Below, piece after piece: positions 1-11,583 of a stretch of DNA of 64,000 bases. Below the pieces are notes generated by a model. That model had not been told where the DNA came from. It was given only the letters and a program-made list of their open reading frames with translations, and ran no database searches. The position numbers and the translations under genes were made by a program. This DNA is from Styela clava. Taxonomy: Eukaryota; Chordata; Ascidiacea; Stolidobranchia; Styelidae. How positions within the stretch are numbered: position 1 is the stretch's first letter; every line of letters begins with the position of its first letter. The DNA lies in assembly GCF_964204865.1 (NCBI RefSeq), contig NC_135259.1, forward strand, positions 6,520,974-6,584,973, in the 5' to 3' direction.

Positions 1-44
1 CTGAAACAATTGTTTTAAAACAATTCTTTTCGAACAAATCCCTA
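1..44. mobile_element. right end of a hAT-like element, cut by the window edge
   Basis: The last 44 bases of an element whose terminal CCCTA ends directly before the octamer TGTATGAG at 45-52. The other end of the same family starts TAGGGTTTTG at 7514, directly after TGTATGAG at 7506-7513. Reverse-complemented, this end reads TAGGGATTTGTTC, matching that terminus. An 8-bp target duplication is the hAT signature. The two ends now sit in different duplicated blocks. Confidence 0.5.
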
Positions 45-114
45 TGTATGAGGATAGAAAAATAACTACAATCCCAAAAATAAACCGACCGCTGAAAACC
101 AAACGTTGTAACAT
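45..114 (-). pseudogene. fragment of a PC-esterase gene, start of exon 1
   Basis: This matches the first codons of exon 1 of the two intact PC-esterase genes to its right, including the start codon at 112-114 and the beginning of the membrane anchor (MLQRLVFS...). The reading frame is interrupted at 44 by the hAT-like element, and the rest of the gene lies outside the window or is lost. The upstream flank (115-476) matches the flanks upstream of the other copies (for example 8455-8610 and 14100-14300). It is a relic in the minus-strand array and cannot be functional from what is visible. Confidence 0.6.
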
Positions 115-476
115 TGTATATTTTTTGGAATGGTAGAAAGAGAAATTAGATGTTGTGGAAGTGACAATATATTTAATCATAAGAAAATTGTTATATTTAT
201 GCATAGCGACAGCGTTTTAGATCTTATGGACCAAAATGGAGTCGGGTTTCATCTTTCCGGTATCAAATTAAATATATGTAACTGCAGATATTTATTATTC
301 GAAATCTGCTCTGTGATGAAATTATTTCAGTCTAAGAACGTATTGCATCGCTTAAACCTTTTTACGCTACTAGTGCTCGAACATATGTTCAACTTGACAA
401 ATACAATGTCCACAATTCTACAAAAATGACGATATCGAGCGCTAATAACATGAAATGTGTTTCAATAAAGTAATTT

Positions 477-1373
477 GATGATCCTCAAATCCGTATATCT
501 TCTCTGGAGAAGGTTGCTGTTCATAAGTAATTTCATCTTTTTCAACGGGTGTTCCAACTCGATGAGTTCACCTTGTGCATTAACTATGTAGTTTTTAGAC
601 GTAGATTCCAATAAATTTCTAATTCATTCAGCATTGTGTATAAATTAACGGATAGTCAATTTTAACCAATACTCCATAATTAAAATGATAAATGGAATGG
701 AAAATAGCAAAACACGTCTTATTTTTGATTATGTACATTTGTTCCGAATGACACTGGTAAATATGACACGTAAGCATGTGTGGATTAGAATTTGACGAAT
801 GGATTTGACTGGAATATTGGCCTCGCAAATTTTTTTCGTTTTGCAATGGAATCCTTACGGTTGTAATTTTTATCTCAAACTGTAGGTACGTTGAGGACAC
901 CAACCATGACTGAACCAAACATTTGCAAACAAATTTACCTACTAACAATATGTATTCACTGGTATAATTGACTACCTCGTTTAAATCAGCAACAACTGTT
1001 CATTGAAATATGTGAATGTAGTTTAACAATAGATTACTAAGCATCCGGTAACTTTTCAGTTAAACGGGTTCCGAAATGTAGTTTTTTTATCACCATTGTT
1101 TTTTTTTGTTTAATTTGTATCATCACATTTTCTCACTTTTCAAATTGTATTCGGACCGGAGTTTGGAATCAACATGAATCTATAAATTCATTTTCTGATT
1201 AAGTTGCTGAAAACTTAGGATCTGATTTCATTTTAAGTTTGGGTTATCCATATTTGTTGGGCATCCTCATGAACTTCGGCAAATTGTAAAATTCAATGAA
1301 ATGTACATTCCCTTTATGTTTATTGCAAAACTGTTAGAGAAAAATGGAATTAAAAACGAGATTCACGTTTGTC
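477..1373. repeat. 897-bp tandem repeat, unit 1
   Basis: This unit starts GATGATCCTC and is repeated almost base for base from 1374. Both units contain a 106-codon minus-strand open frame (628-948, 1525-1845). A third, more diverged copy at 8706-9616 carries several indels in that frame, so I do not treat it as a gene. Confidence 0.85.
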
Positions 1374-2270
1374 GATGATCCTCAAATCCGTATATCTTCT
1401 CTGGAGAAGGTTGCTGTTCATAAGTAATTTCATCTTTTTCAACGGGTGTTCCAACTCGATGAGTTCACCTTGTGCATTAACTATGTAGTTTTTAGACGTA
1501 GATTCCAATAAATTTCTAATTCATTCAGCACTGTGTATAAATTAACGGATAGTCAATTTTAACCAATACTCCATAATTAAAATGATAAATGGAATGGAAA
1601 ATAGCAAAACACGTCTTATTTTTTATTATGTACATTTGTTCCGAATGACACTGGTAAATATGACACGTAAGCATGTGTGGATTAGAATTTGACGAATGGA
1701 TTTGACAGGAATATTGGCCTCGCAAATTTTTTTCGTTTTGCAATGGAATCCTTACGGTTGTAATTTTTATCTCAAACTGTAGGTACGTTGAGGACACCAA
1801 CCCTGACTGAACCAAACATTTGCAAACAAATTTACTTACTAACAATAGTATTCACTAGTATAATTGACTACCTCGTTTAAATCAGCAACAACTGTTCATT
1901 GAAATATGTGAATGTAGTTTAACAATAGATTACTAAGCATCCGGTAACTTTTCAGTTAAACGGGTTCCGAAATGTAGTTTTTTTATCACCATTGTTTTTT
2001 TTTGTTTAATTTGTATCATCACATTTTCTCACTTTTCAAATTGTATTCGGACCGGAGTTTGGAATCAACATGAATCTATAAATCCATTTTCTGATTAAGT
2101 TGCTGAAAACTTAGGATCTGATTTCATTTTAAGTTTGGGTTATCCATATTTGTTGGGCATCCTCATGAACTTCGGCAAATTGTAAAATTCAATGAAATGT
2201 ACATTCCCTTTATGTTTATTGCAAAACTGTTAGAGAAAAATGGAATTAAAAACGAGAATGCAATCTATTG
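1374..2270. repeat. 897-bp tandem repeat, unit 2
   Basis: Second unit. Its left neighbour (ATTCACGTTTGTC) matches the left neighbour of the single copy at 8706, so this unit keeps the ancestral border and unit 1 is the added copy. Identity to unit 1 is near complete, which points to a recent duplication or gene conversion. Confidence 0.85.
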
Positions 2271-3628
2271 CGTCGGTATGACGTTTAAGTCAATAAATAC
2301 TTTATTTATTTCTTAATTAAACATATAATTAAAATCCTACAATAGCAACAGAATTTTATTATCTGTAAGTGTCAATCAGAACGTTCTGTAAAAATAAATA
2401 TGATCAACAACGACAAATTCATTCTTGATATTTTGTTTTACCTCATACCGACCGGGAATTAAAATTCTATCATCTTCATGTCTTTTAGCGGGCCATGTTA
2501 AAATTATAGATGGAGTGATCTTAACTGACCTTGCGATTTAACAGCAGGGTCTACTTAAGCAAAGGTTAAAAAAAAACATTTCTGATATGTTGACTTAAAT
2601 AAAAGGTTACAATAGTCAAAAAACCTAAAACATACAAATCATTCCCCGGGACGGCTAAGAAAACGACAAAACTAACAATCAAGTATATATGGATAGATAT
2701 ATGACATACTTTCGCGTTTATTAAAACAACACAATAAAACAAGAGAGCTACGCACAAATCAGTCAGTCATGACACTGACTAAAATCCGTGTTCCCATGGA
2801 TAAAAAATAATACAGCAAAATTTTAGACGAAATATCAAATTTCATAGAATTCACGCAAAATTTTGAAATAAATAAAAGTAATAGCCTTCTAGCGAAGAAA
2901 TTAATCTTTAACCACTGAAAATTTCAAAGCAATTGGTCAAGTATTCGAAGAGAAAAGCGATTTTTTAAAAACGTGTCAAAGAACAAGAACAACAACAACA
3001 TAATATTGAAACGATCGTTATGGCCACTAAACGTGTCCAATAAATACATAAATGTACAAATGCTTGTAAATAAGCGTGATTTGAATTTCGAAATAGGCCA
3101 CGGTGCGTATCCGGTGACAGGAAAATGAGACACACAGGCAGGAAAACAGCAACATGAGTATGAACGCGTTACTAAAGATACAGTAACATGTTCGGTAACA
3201 AAATGATATAAAAACGAATCTTAGTCAACATATTACAATTTTTACCAAATTTTTTAGGAGCGTTGATAAGATTCTTTAAGTCTGTTATTGTCTACATATA
3301 TATATTTATACATCTGTATGTATGTGTACGTGTGTACACAGAAAAGATTTTTCTAAATTTCCTGAAAAAATCAGAGAAACATAAATGAGATGCTATACAT
3401 ACTTTACACCGACGAAATAGTTTAACAGCTGATTAATGTGTTAACTATGCTGTTATGTTTTATTCACCAGATACGCAAAGCAAGTTGGTAAACGTGTTTC
3501 TCTATTTTCTTAGGAAGATAGTGAATGAATATATTAAAAATGTTTATGATATCACTGACAACAATATTAAAATCGTCTTGCAGAAAATCTAATTGAAACA
3601 CAATTTTCTACAAAATATGTACAAATGA
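2271..3628. other. intergenic stretch, no gene seen
   Basis: AT-rich sequence that is partly shared with 9620-11374 of block B. The shared parts are the start, and about 3120-3628 with the TATATATA/TGTATGTATGTGTACGTGTG simple repeat. No open frame here resembles a known protein. Confidence 0.5.
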
Positions 3629-3817
3629 GTGTACAGACATTATAATAAGGTGGTTCACTTCAGTACACAATACCAAATTGGCACAGCTTTTGAACCACTT
3701 GGTACATTGCATAAACGTGTTGATAAAGAGTCAATACCTAGACCCAAAACATGGTGTATCCTCTCAAAAAAGGAAGCTAAAAAGACTATAATCAAATATT
3801 ATGATCATACAAATTAA
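3629..3817 (+). CDS. small ORF of unknown status, 62 codons, convergent with the PC-esterase
   Basis: An open frame of 62 codons runs towards the 3' end of the PC-esterase gene and stops 30 bp from that gene's stop codon. The same frame is intact in block B (11375-11563) with five substitutions, several of which change amino acids. The product is basic and has no signal peptide or known motif. Because the two blocks are recent duplicates, preservation of the frame is weak evidence. It may simply be antisense to the PC-esterase 3' untranslated region. Confidence 0.2.
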   Translation: MYRHYNKVVHFSTQYQIGTAFEPLGTLHKRVDKESIPRPKTWCILSKKEAKKTIIKYYDHTN

Positions 3818-3846
3818 GATATTACAAGATAAGTAGTTCAATTGTG

Positions 3847-5894
3847 CTACTGTGATATGTAATCAAGGTAATTGAGTAAAAGTTGTACTTTCATAATATT
3901 TGCTCCTAGACCGTGATGTGCTCCATCATAACTATGAACTCCTGATGTAAGACTGTAAAAATCGAGTACAGGAATATTATGAGCATCGCAATACACTTTC
4001 ATTTCCTTGGAAAATTGTTTACAAACAATATTACCGTTTGCCGCATGATCTGCTTTTGGTTTTAATATTCCATTGGAGTCAGGGTACATAAAAATGATAT
4101 GTGGCCATCGCCTCACCTTTATAAAATTTCCGAACTGAGTATTAATTTTGTCAGAATTCTTGTAATAGTCTTCCAAATAATCGATTGCTGCACTCAAAAA
4201 CTTGTTAATCGTCACTTTAGATTTACAGCCGTCGTGTCCACCCTGACCAAGTAGAATAACTGAACCCACTTTTCCTGCTAACTTTTTCACCAAACTTAAA
4301 AAGTCATTTGCAGAAGCGTGATTTATATATTCATTTATACTAATAAGTGGCGTACGAGGTCCACGAAACGGAGTTTTGTCAACGAGCATGTCTAGTATAT
4401 TTCCGCCACCTGTTCTGCATTCTGTCCAGTAGAATTGATCAACACCTACACATAATTCCTTGAACTTATCATCGTAGCGTTCCAGTAAAAATCCATACGT
4501 TGGATCGGACCTTAGGGTCAAAATAAAACCTCGTGACATTTTTCTCACAAAAGAATCACCAACAAAATATATTTGAGAGAATCGATTGACAACTTCACAA
4601 GCTTGGGCTGCCGTGTAGTTCCTTCGTCGACATGAAGAATCAAATGGAATCCAATCACTTATTTCAGCGTTATATATCTTCCTGGTATCGACGCAACTAA
4701 AATGTAATTGTTTTGCGTTCTATAAAATTTAAATTGGACAAGAGGAATTACTAACCATTACCTACCTGGGGCAGTCACAAATGTTCCCACATTGACCATC
4801 ATATATGTCGCTGCAACAGGGTTTTTTACTTTTTGCATCGCACCAACTTCCAGCTGGAGCTGCCCACGCATTTCCTTCCGGCTTTGACTGAACACTAGAA
4901 ATTGAATATTAAAACATTATTTTGAAAACTTCCTAAACTGTCGTTTTTTTGGTAACCTTAAAAATGATTTTCACGGTTTTTAAATGGGATTCAACTCAAA
5001 AACACTCAAAGTTATTTACAAAATTCGTAAACATTTCTGATAAAAATGAATTTATATTGGTGCCCGCGCTTGTGTGGTTATATTGCTTATCTTCCCGACC
5101 AAAATGCGGCGTCGCATTTACTAATCAACATCCCATTGTCAATAAAGATGTTATCAACAGTTGACATAAACATCGAAATAATAGAATTACAAACTTCCAG
5201 CAAAGCAACTTGGTGGAAAGTATTCCATCAAGTGGGAAATCGTTGAAACCAGCTTTTCAAAGCAATTTGGTTGGCAATTGTGAATAAAACTGAGATCTAG
5301 GATTGAGAGTCATTTTTTGAATAAAAATTTTCTTATGTTATTCCGACTCTGTGGATTGCCATGTTTTGTTGAGGGAAATACTGAAATGTTATCAACAATA
5401 CGATAAATTATATTCGAGATAAAGACTATTCTGCAATGTGAAGTTTAATCAATATCTCAATTGATCTACTGCAAGCCTGGACAAAACTACAAAGGCAAAA
5501 AAACTAAGAATTTTCATGAAAGTATTTACTTATTAAATCCACACTTGTTATCATCTCTCCACAATCGTGTATGTATTCCTCGTTCAATGCGAAATTCAGC
5601 TAAATAGGAATCCAATTTTTTTTCTTCATTCAGTAATTTCTCATATTCTTGCTCACTTACATTATAACTATAGATCATTTTCACCCACTGACCATTGCTC
5701 AAATTATACAAGATGTTTTCACAAAACAGATGATTGTATGTCAAGTTCACTGTTTGGTTCTCCGTGTAATCTTCATGCAACACAAGTTTCGAAATAGCAG
5801 GTGGACTATAAGATAGATAAATGAAGTATGAGGATAGACAAACAACTACAATCCCAAAAATAAAGCGATAGCTGGAAACCAATCGTTGTGACAT
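3847..5894 (-). CDS. PC-esterase (CASD1/NXPE-like) type II membrane protein, copy 1
   Basis: Three exons give 447 residues: 5530-5894, 4766-4894 and 3847-4696 (minus strand). All introns have GT/AG borders and phases that join cleanly. I chose the start MSQRL at 5894 because the paralogues begin there. An in-frame Met lies upstream at 5951. Residues about 11-27 are a hydrophobic signal anchor. Next come predicted N-glycosylation sites, then a cysteine cluster in exon 2 (WCD, PCCS, QCG, CDC, SC) joined to exon 3. In exon 3, GDSFVRK carries the nucleophile Ser (about residue 210). Near the C-terminus, DGAHHG gives the Asp-x-x-His pair (about 422/425). These are the catalytic motifs of Pmr5/Cas1p-type acyl-esterases and O-acetyltransferases. 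The substrate cannot be deduced; a Golgi or secretory location is inferred from the anchor. Confidence 0.85.
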
Positions 5895-6409
5895 TGTATA
5901 CTTTCTAAAATGGTAAAAACCGAATTTTAAATAGGTGTAGTGGTAGGACAATATAATTAATCAGATAAAAAAATTATTGTATATGAGTAACGGTTAAAAG
6001 TACTGTTTGCGGTATTTCCTTGGCTAGGTAGTTGAAAATTAGAATCCCATTCAACCTTTCACTAATATTATTCTAGTTGCCGGTATACAAATCAGCTACT
6101 AAATATTGCTATCTCTAATACATTGGTTGCGGCTATTACTCGGCGTGATACGAATACGACAAATATCTACAATAAAAAGAAAATAGCGTTCGTCGCGGAT
6201 GCTTGATCATTAAGAAATTTTTAAGATAGAGATTTGATGATTACCTATGTAGATCTACAGCTTTTCGATCTTATCGACAAGAAGGTCGATATTAAATATA
6301 GATATTTGTAACTGCAGATATGTATAAATCGAAATCTGCTCTGTGATAAAAATTATATCTGCCCAAAAACGTGTTACGTCTCTTAAACGTTATTAGTACT
6401 CAATGTATA

Positions 6410-7513
6410 GCTCACTTTTTGCATCGCACCAGCTTTCAGCTGAAATTGCTCACGCACTTCCTTCCAACTTTCTCTGAACCCTAGAACGTGATTTGATATT
6501 TTATGCTTCGATGCCTAGAAAACTGAATTAAAACTTGATCGCCTGAGCAATGTAGTTTCAGATAGCATTGGCAGGATTTTTTGAAGTTTACACTCATTAT
6601 ATAATACCGACAAAGTTTACTAAAAGTTATTAGGCTAGCTGACTTCGCAAGAAATATTTTAAAACATATTTTTGAAAACTTCCCAAACTGACGTTCATTT
6701 AGTAACATTGAAAATTCTCTTCATGGTTAATAAATGAGGATTAAATTCGAAAAACACTGAAAGTTATTCCTAAAAAAATCTTAAACATTTCTACTAGAAA
6801 TGAATTTATATTGCTACCCGCGCTTGTATGGTTACCCTCGTTATCGAAAGACCGCGTCGCATCTATTCATCTAGACCGCATTGTCAATAAAGATGTTAGA
6901 TACTGTTGACACAAACAAACCGTTTGGGCAAGCTTATTATTGAAATTTGGTCAGCAAAACAAATAAAACAGAGATACAGGATTAGGAGTAATTTTTTGAA
7001 AATATATCCATTTGAGTTTTTTTGACTCTGCGGATTGCCATGTTTTATTGAATTTAATATTGGGATGTTATCAGCAATACGATAAATTATAATCGGGGAA
7101 AGGACTATTTTGCAATATCAAGCCTAATCAATATCTCAAATGATGTACTGCAAGTCAGGACGAAATTCACAACGGCCTAAAAATATAAGAATTGTCATAA
7201 AAGTATTTACTTATTTAATCCAAACTGGTTATCATCTCTTCATATTCGTGTACGTATTCCTCGTTTAATCCGAAATTCAGCTAAATAGGAATCTCATCCC
7301 TTTTCTTCTTGCAATAATTTCTTATATTCTTCCTCATTTTTATCAAAACTATAGATCTTTTTCACTCATTGACAATTTCTCAAGTTATACAAGATGTTTT
7401 CACAGAACAGGTGATGGAATTTCAATTTCACTGTTTGATTCTCTGTGTGATCTTCATGCAACTCAAGTTTCGAAATATCAGAGTGACTATAAGATAGATA
7501 AATGATGTATGAG
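6410..7513 (-). pseudogene. PC-esterase relic (exon 2 piece and exon 1), broken
   Basis: Positions 6415-6486 match the 5' half of exon 2, and about 7206-7513 match exon 1 of the neighbouring intact genes. Exon 3 and the cysteine-rich half of exon 2 are absent. The sequence joins abruptly to the upstream flank of copy 1 near 6410. The conserved Gln-Trp-Val of exon 1 has become Gln-stop (TGA at 7376-7378, minus strand). The N-terminal anchor codons are cut at 7513 by an inserted element. This is a dead copy. Confidence 0.8.
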
Positions 7514-8447
7514 TAGGGTTTTGTTTTTTATCAATTCTAAAAAAAACATCGTGTTTTAAAAACAAGGGCTTGTTTTAAATCCTTTTTTTTCTGTATTTTT
7601 TATTGAAATACTCCTTGTATCGCCGCGAAACTACGCCAAAACGTTGCATTATGGCAGCTACACACGCAGCCGGAGTTAAAAATGTACGTAAAAATTCTTA
7701 TTTTGACTTCTACTTCTATTAAGTACATTTATGACCACTTTTGTATCTCTTCATAAGATTTTAACCGGAATGTTTATCCGAGTTATCAGAGAGACGTTTT
7801 GAGTAAGAAAAATCCTGAATCTTAGCTCACGAGCCTATACTACAAGAGCAATTAGATCAAGGGCAGCCTTCGGCAACAAGAGGGGGTTGCGATAATGAAG
7901 AATATGGTTACTTCGGCGGCAATCTACTGATATAAACGATGAGACACCCTAGCATAGCCTATGCTAATTGTAAGAGTCATCTGATGCAAAGACGCCACAA
8001 CTAATCTGTTATGAAGCCATAATATGGATTTCGAGTTCATGTATTGGCATTTTTTGCATAACATAAAAAATAAATGTAATATTATTACGGTGAAGACTGT
8101 TCGGTTAGTTTATGCTTAGCATTCTTTGTTTTCAAGGTTGGAGTGATAGAGATTTTGAAGGTTATACAAATTCATTTATTCGATCGCATTTCAATTTTTG
8201 CGAGGTGGTTTCGTAGTAGCAGGGCGTTCACGTAATGGCTTATCGGTTGCGTCTTATTTGAGAAGCTTGAGAAGGTGTGTATGAGTCGCTATCGATATTT
8301 GTGGCGTTTTGACGGATTTATTGCAAATACGGAGCGCTTGGCAAGTTTTTACATCCATTTTTCTTCAACCTATTTAATACAAAAAAATCAAATAGTACAG
8401 CCATTTTGAACAAAACAGGCGAAAAAACAGTTGATTTAAAACAATTT
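7514..8447. mobile_element. non-autonomous hAT-like element in the PC-esterase relic
   Basis: The sequence starts TAGGGTTTTG directly after the octamer TGTATGAG (7506-7513), which lies within the exon-1 relic. Its far end is missing here: near 8447 the sequence passes straight into the PC-esterase upstream flank (TTATTCGAAATCT). The intact far end, with the second TGTATGAG, is preserved at 1-52 in the duplicated block. I see no transposase frame inside. The right border is approximate. Confidence 0.45.
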
Positions 8448-8705
8448 ATTATTCGAAATCTTTGATGAAATTATGTCAGCCCAAGATCGCTTAAACCTTT
8501 TTTACGCTACTAGTGCTCGAACGTATGTTCAATTTGACAAATACAATGTCCACAATTCTACAAAAATGACGAATTTGAGCGCTAATAACATGAAATGTGT
8601 CTAAATAAAGGTATTTTTTTTGCTATTTTTATCAAGACATTACTTGCTCGGCCTTGGATTTGGACCTAGGGTTTGAAACCTGGCTTTTTTTTATTCACGT
8701 TTGTC

Positions 8706-9616
8706 GATGATCCTTAAATCCGTATATCTCCTCGGAGAAGGTTACTGTTCATAATGAATTTCATCTTTAACAACGGGTGTTCCAACTCGATGAGTTCACC
8801 TTGTGCATTAACCATGTAGTTTTTAGATGTGGATTCCAATAAATTTCTAATTCATTTAGCATTGTGTATAAATTAACGGATAGGTAATTTTAACCAATAC
8901 TCTATAATTAAAATGATAATTGGAATGGAAAATAGCAAAACACGTCTTATTTTTGATTATGTACATTTGTTCCGAATGCCACTGGTAAATATATGACACG
9001 TTAGCATGTGTGGATTAGAATTTGACGAATGGATTTGATTGGAATATTGACCTCGCAAATTTTTTTTTTGCTGTGGAATCCCTACGGTTGTAATCGAAGG
9101 CTGTCTTGATTGCCTATTTTAAATTTTTATCTTAAACTGTACGTACGTTGAAGACACCAAACCTGACTGAACCAAACATTTGCAAACAAATTTACTTACT
9201 AACAATATGTATGGACTAGTATAATTGACTACCTCGTTTAAATCAGCAACAACTGTTCATTGAAATATGTGAATGTAGTTTAACAATAGATCACTAAGCA
9301 TCCGGTAACTTTTCAGTTAAACGAGTTCCGAAATGTAGTTTTTCTATCACTATTGTTTTTTTGTTTAATTTGTATCATCACATTTTCTCACTTTTCGAAT
9401 TGTATTCGGACCGGAGTCCGGAATCAGCATGAATCTATAAATCCATTTTCTGATTAAGTTGCTGAAAACTTATGATCTGATTTCATTGTAAGTTTGGGGT
9501 ATTCATATTTGTTGGGCATCCTCAAGAACGCCGGCAAATTGTAAAACTCAATAAAATGTACATTCCATTTCTGCCTATTGCAAAACTGTTAGAAAAAAAA
9601 ATGGAATTAAAAACAA
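8706..9616. repeat. third, diverged copy of the 897-bp unit
   Basis: Colinear with the units at 477 and 1374, but with several small indels and an inserted segment near 9090-9120. The indels break the minus-strand frame seen in the other two copies. Confidence 0.8.
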
Positions 9617-9619
9617 GAA

Positions 9620-11374
9620 TGCAATCTATTGCGTTGGTATGACGGTTAAGTCATTAAATACTTTATTTGTTCCTCATACATATAATTAAAATCCTACAAT
9701 AGCAACAGAATTTTATTATCTGTAAGTGTGAATCAGAACGTCCTGTAAAAATAATAAAAACCATGATCAGCAACGACAAATTCATTCTTGATGTTTTGTT
9801 TTACTTTACACCGACCGGGAATTGAAATTCAATCATCTCCATGTCTTTTAGCTGGTCATGTTAAAATTATAGATGGAGTGATCTTGACTGACCTTCAGAT
9901 TTAACAGCAGGGTCGACTTAAGCAAAGGATAAAAAGAAGTATTTCTGATATTTTTACTAACATAAAGGATTACAATAGTCAAAAAACATAACCTTTTGTA
10001 CACTTCCCTTTTACACCGTTTAGTGTCGAACTTGAATTTGAGCTTTGCTGTTTCATCAGAAATTTCAACGGATAAGTTTTGTCTCTTAATATGATGTTTA
10101 TTAGGCATATCAAAATGCTACGCTCACATTCGTGAATTTTATATATTGCAATATATTTCATATATTGTTTTATTTGAGCCATTGTCATTTTCATGTTTTG
10201 AAAAAACAAAAATAGTCTGCATTATATTTACAAACACCCTGCAAAGAAAGTGAGTGTTCTCTGTATCTTTCTCTCACACTACTTTATAATTATTATCTGC
10301 GACCCAATTCTGGTGGCCATAGCTGTTATTAAACAAAGCTCAAAGGTTGTCTTTAGGAATTTTGTCATAATGAAAACAATTCATAGATTGACTAATTTAA
10401 GTATAACTAACCGCCAATAAAGTGTCTGTTTAGTTGTTTGAAACGTCGCTAAACAGATTTTGGGGTAGCATTTAACGACCGCATGCAATTGAAATCATGA
10501 ATGCGTCTTCATCTTGCCTTGACTCACATCGACATTTGCGCAAAGAGTTGGAGATGTTATCTAGCTTTTTTAACGCCTATATGAATCATAGTGTGAAAGA
10601 AAGTAGACATTGGATGCATAGCAATTTCAAGCTATAGTAAATAAAAGATGATAATCTTATATTATGATAGCTTCAACAACGAAACGGTCGCATCGTGATT
10701 GATATTCGTCTGTGAACAAAAAAATAATAATTTTACTCCTCGCTTTCTTTGTAAATGTACCTGGTACATTGACTGAAAAATGAACTGATCTGGTTATACT
10801 GAAAATTCACCAGATACAAAAATTTTTAGCTGGTATTGTTAGGTTTAACTATACAATATAAACCAAACTAATGTTTTATTCTCGAAGGAAAATGAGTCAC
10901 ACAGGCAGGAAAACAGCAACATGAGTATGAACACGTTACTACAGATACAATGATATAAAAACGAATCTTATTCAACATATTACAAGTTTTACCAAATTTT
11001 TTAGGAGCGTTGATAAGATTTTTTGAGTCTGTTATTGTCTATATATATATATTTATACATCTGTATGTATGTGTACGTGTGTACACAGGAAAGATTTTTC
11101 TAAATTTCCTGAAATAATCTGAGACACATAAATGAGATGCTATACATACTTTACACCGACGAAATAGTTTAACAGCTGATTAATGTGTTAACTATGCTGT
11201 TATGTTTTATTCACCAGATACGCAAAGCAAGTTGGTAAACGTGTTTCTCTATTTTCTTAGGAAGATAGTGATGAATGTATTAAAAATGTTTATGATATCA
11301 CTGACAACAATATTAAAATCGTTTTTCAGTAAATCCAATTGAAACACAATTCTCTACAAAATATGTACAAATGA
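9620..11374. other. intergenic stretch, no gene seen
   Basis: The ends match 2271-2600 and 3120-3628 of block A. The middle (about 9975-10880) is unique in the window and contains only short chance frames. No known domain was recognised. Confidence 0.45.
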
Positions 11375-11563
11375 GTGTACAGACATTATAATAAGGTGGT
11401 TCACTTCAGTACACAATACCAAATTGGCACAGCTTTTGAAGTACTCAGTACATTGCATAAACGTGTTGATAAAGAGTCAATACCTAGACCCAAAACATGG
11501 AGTATCCTCTCAAAAAAGGCAGCTAAAAAGACTATAATCAAATATTATGATCATACAAATTAA
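11375..11563 (+). CDS. small ORF of unknown status, second copy
   Basis: Duplicate of the 62-codon frame at 3629-3817, again convergent with a PC-esterase gene (21 bp between stop codons). It has the same length and stop, and a few amino-acid changes clustered in the middle. No motif was recognised. Confidence 0.2.
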   Translation: MYRHYNKVVHFSTQYQIGTAFEVLSTLHKRVDKESIPRPKTWSILSKKAAKKTIIKYYDHTN

Positions 11564-11583
11564 GATATTACAAGATAAGTAGT

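Larger units (their letters stand above)
1..6400. repeat. segmental duplication, block A
   Basis: This block is colinear with about 8440-14320. Shared landmarks in order are: the upstream flank with CGCTTAAACC (349 and 8488), the GATGATCC unit (1374 and 8706), the small plus-strand ORF (3629 and 11375), the PC-esterase gene (3847-5894 and 11584-13645), and its upstream flank. Offsets vary from about 7330 to 8230. The variation arises because block A has an extra 897-bp tandem copy and the blocks differ by indels. Gene exons are nearly identical between blocks, while flanks differ more. The exact outer limits are approximate. Confidence 0.8.

Noticed and set aside
628-948. 106-codon minus-strand frame, repeated at 1525-1845
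   Set aside because: It is identical only because the 897-bp unit was recently duplicated. The third copy (8706-9616) has indels in it, and the sequence has no recognisable domain or splice signals.
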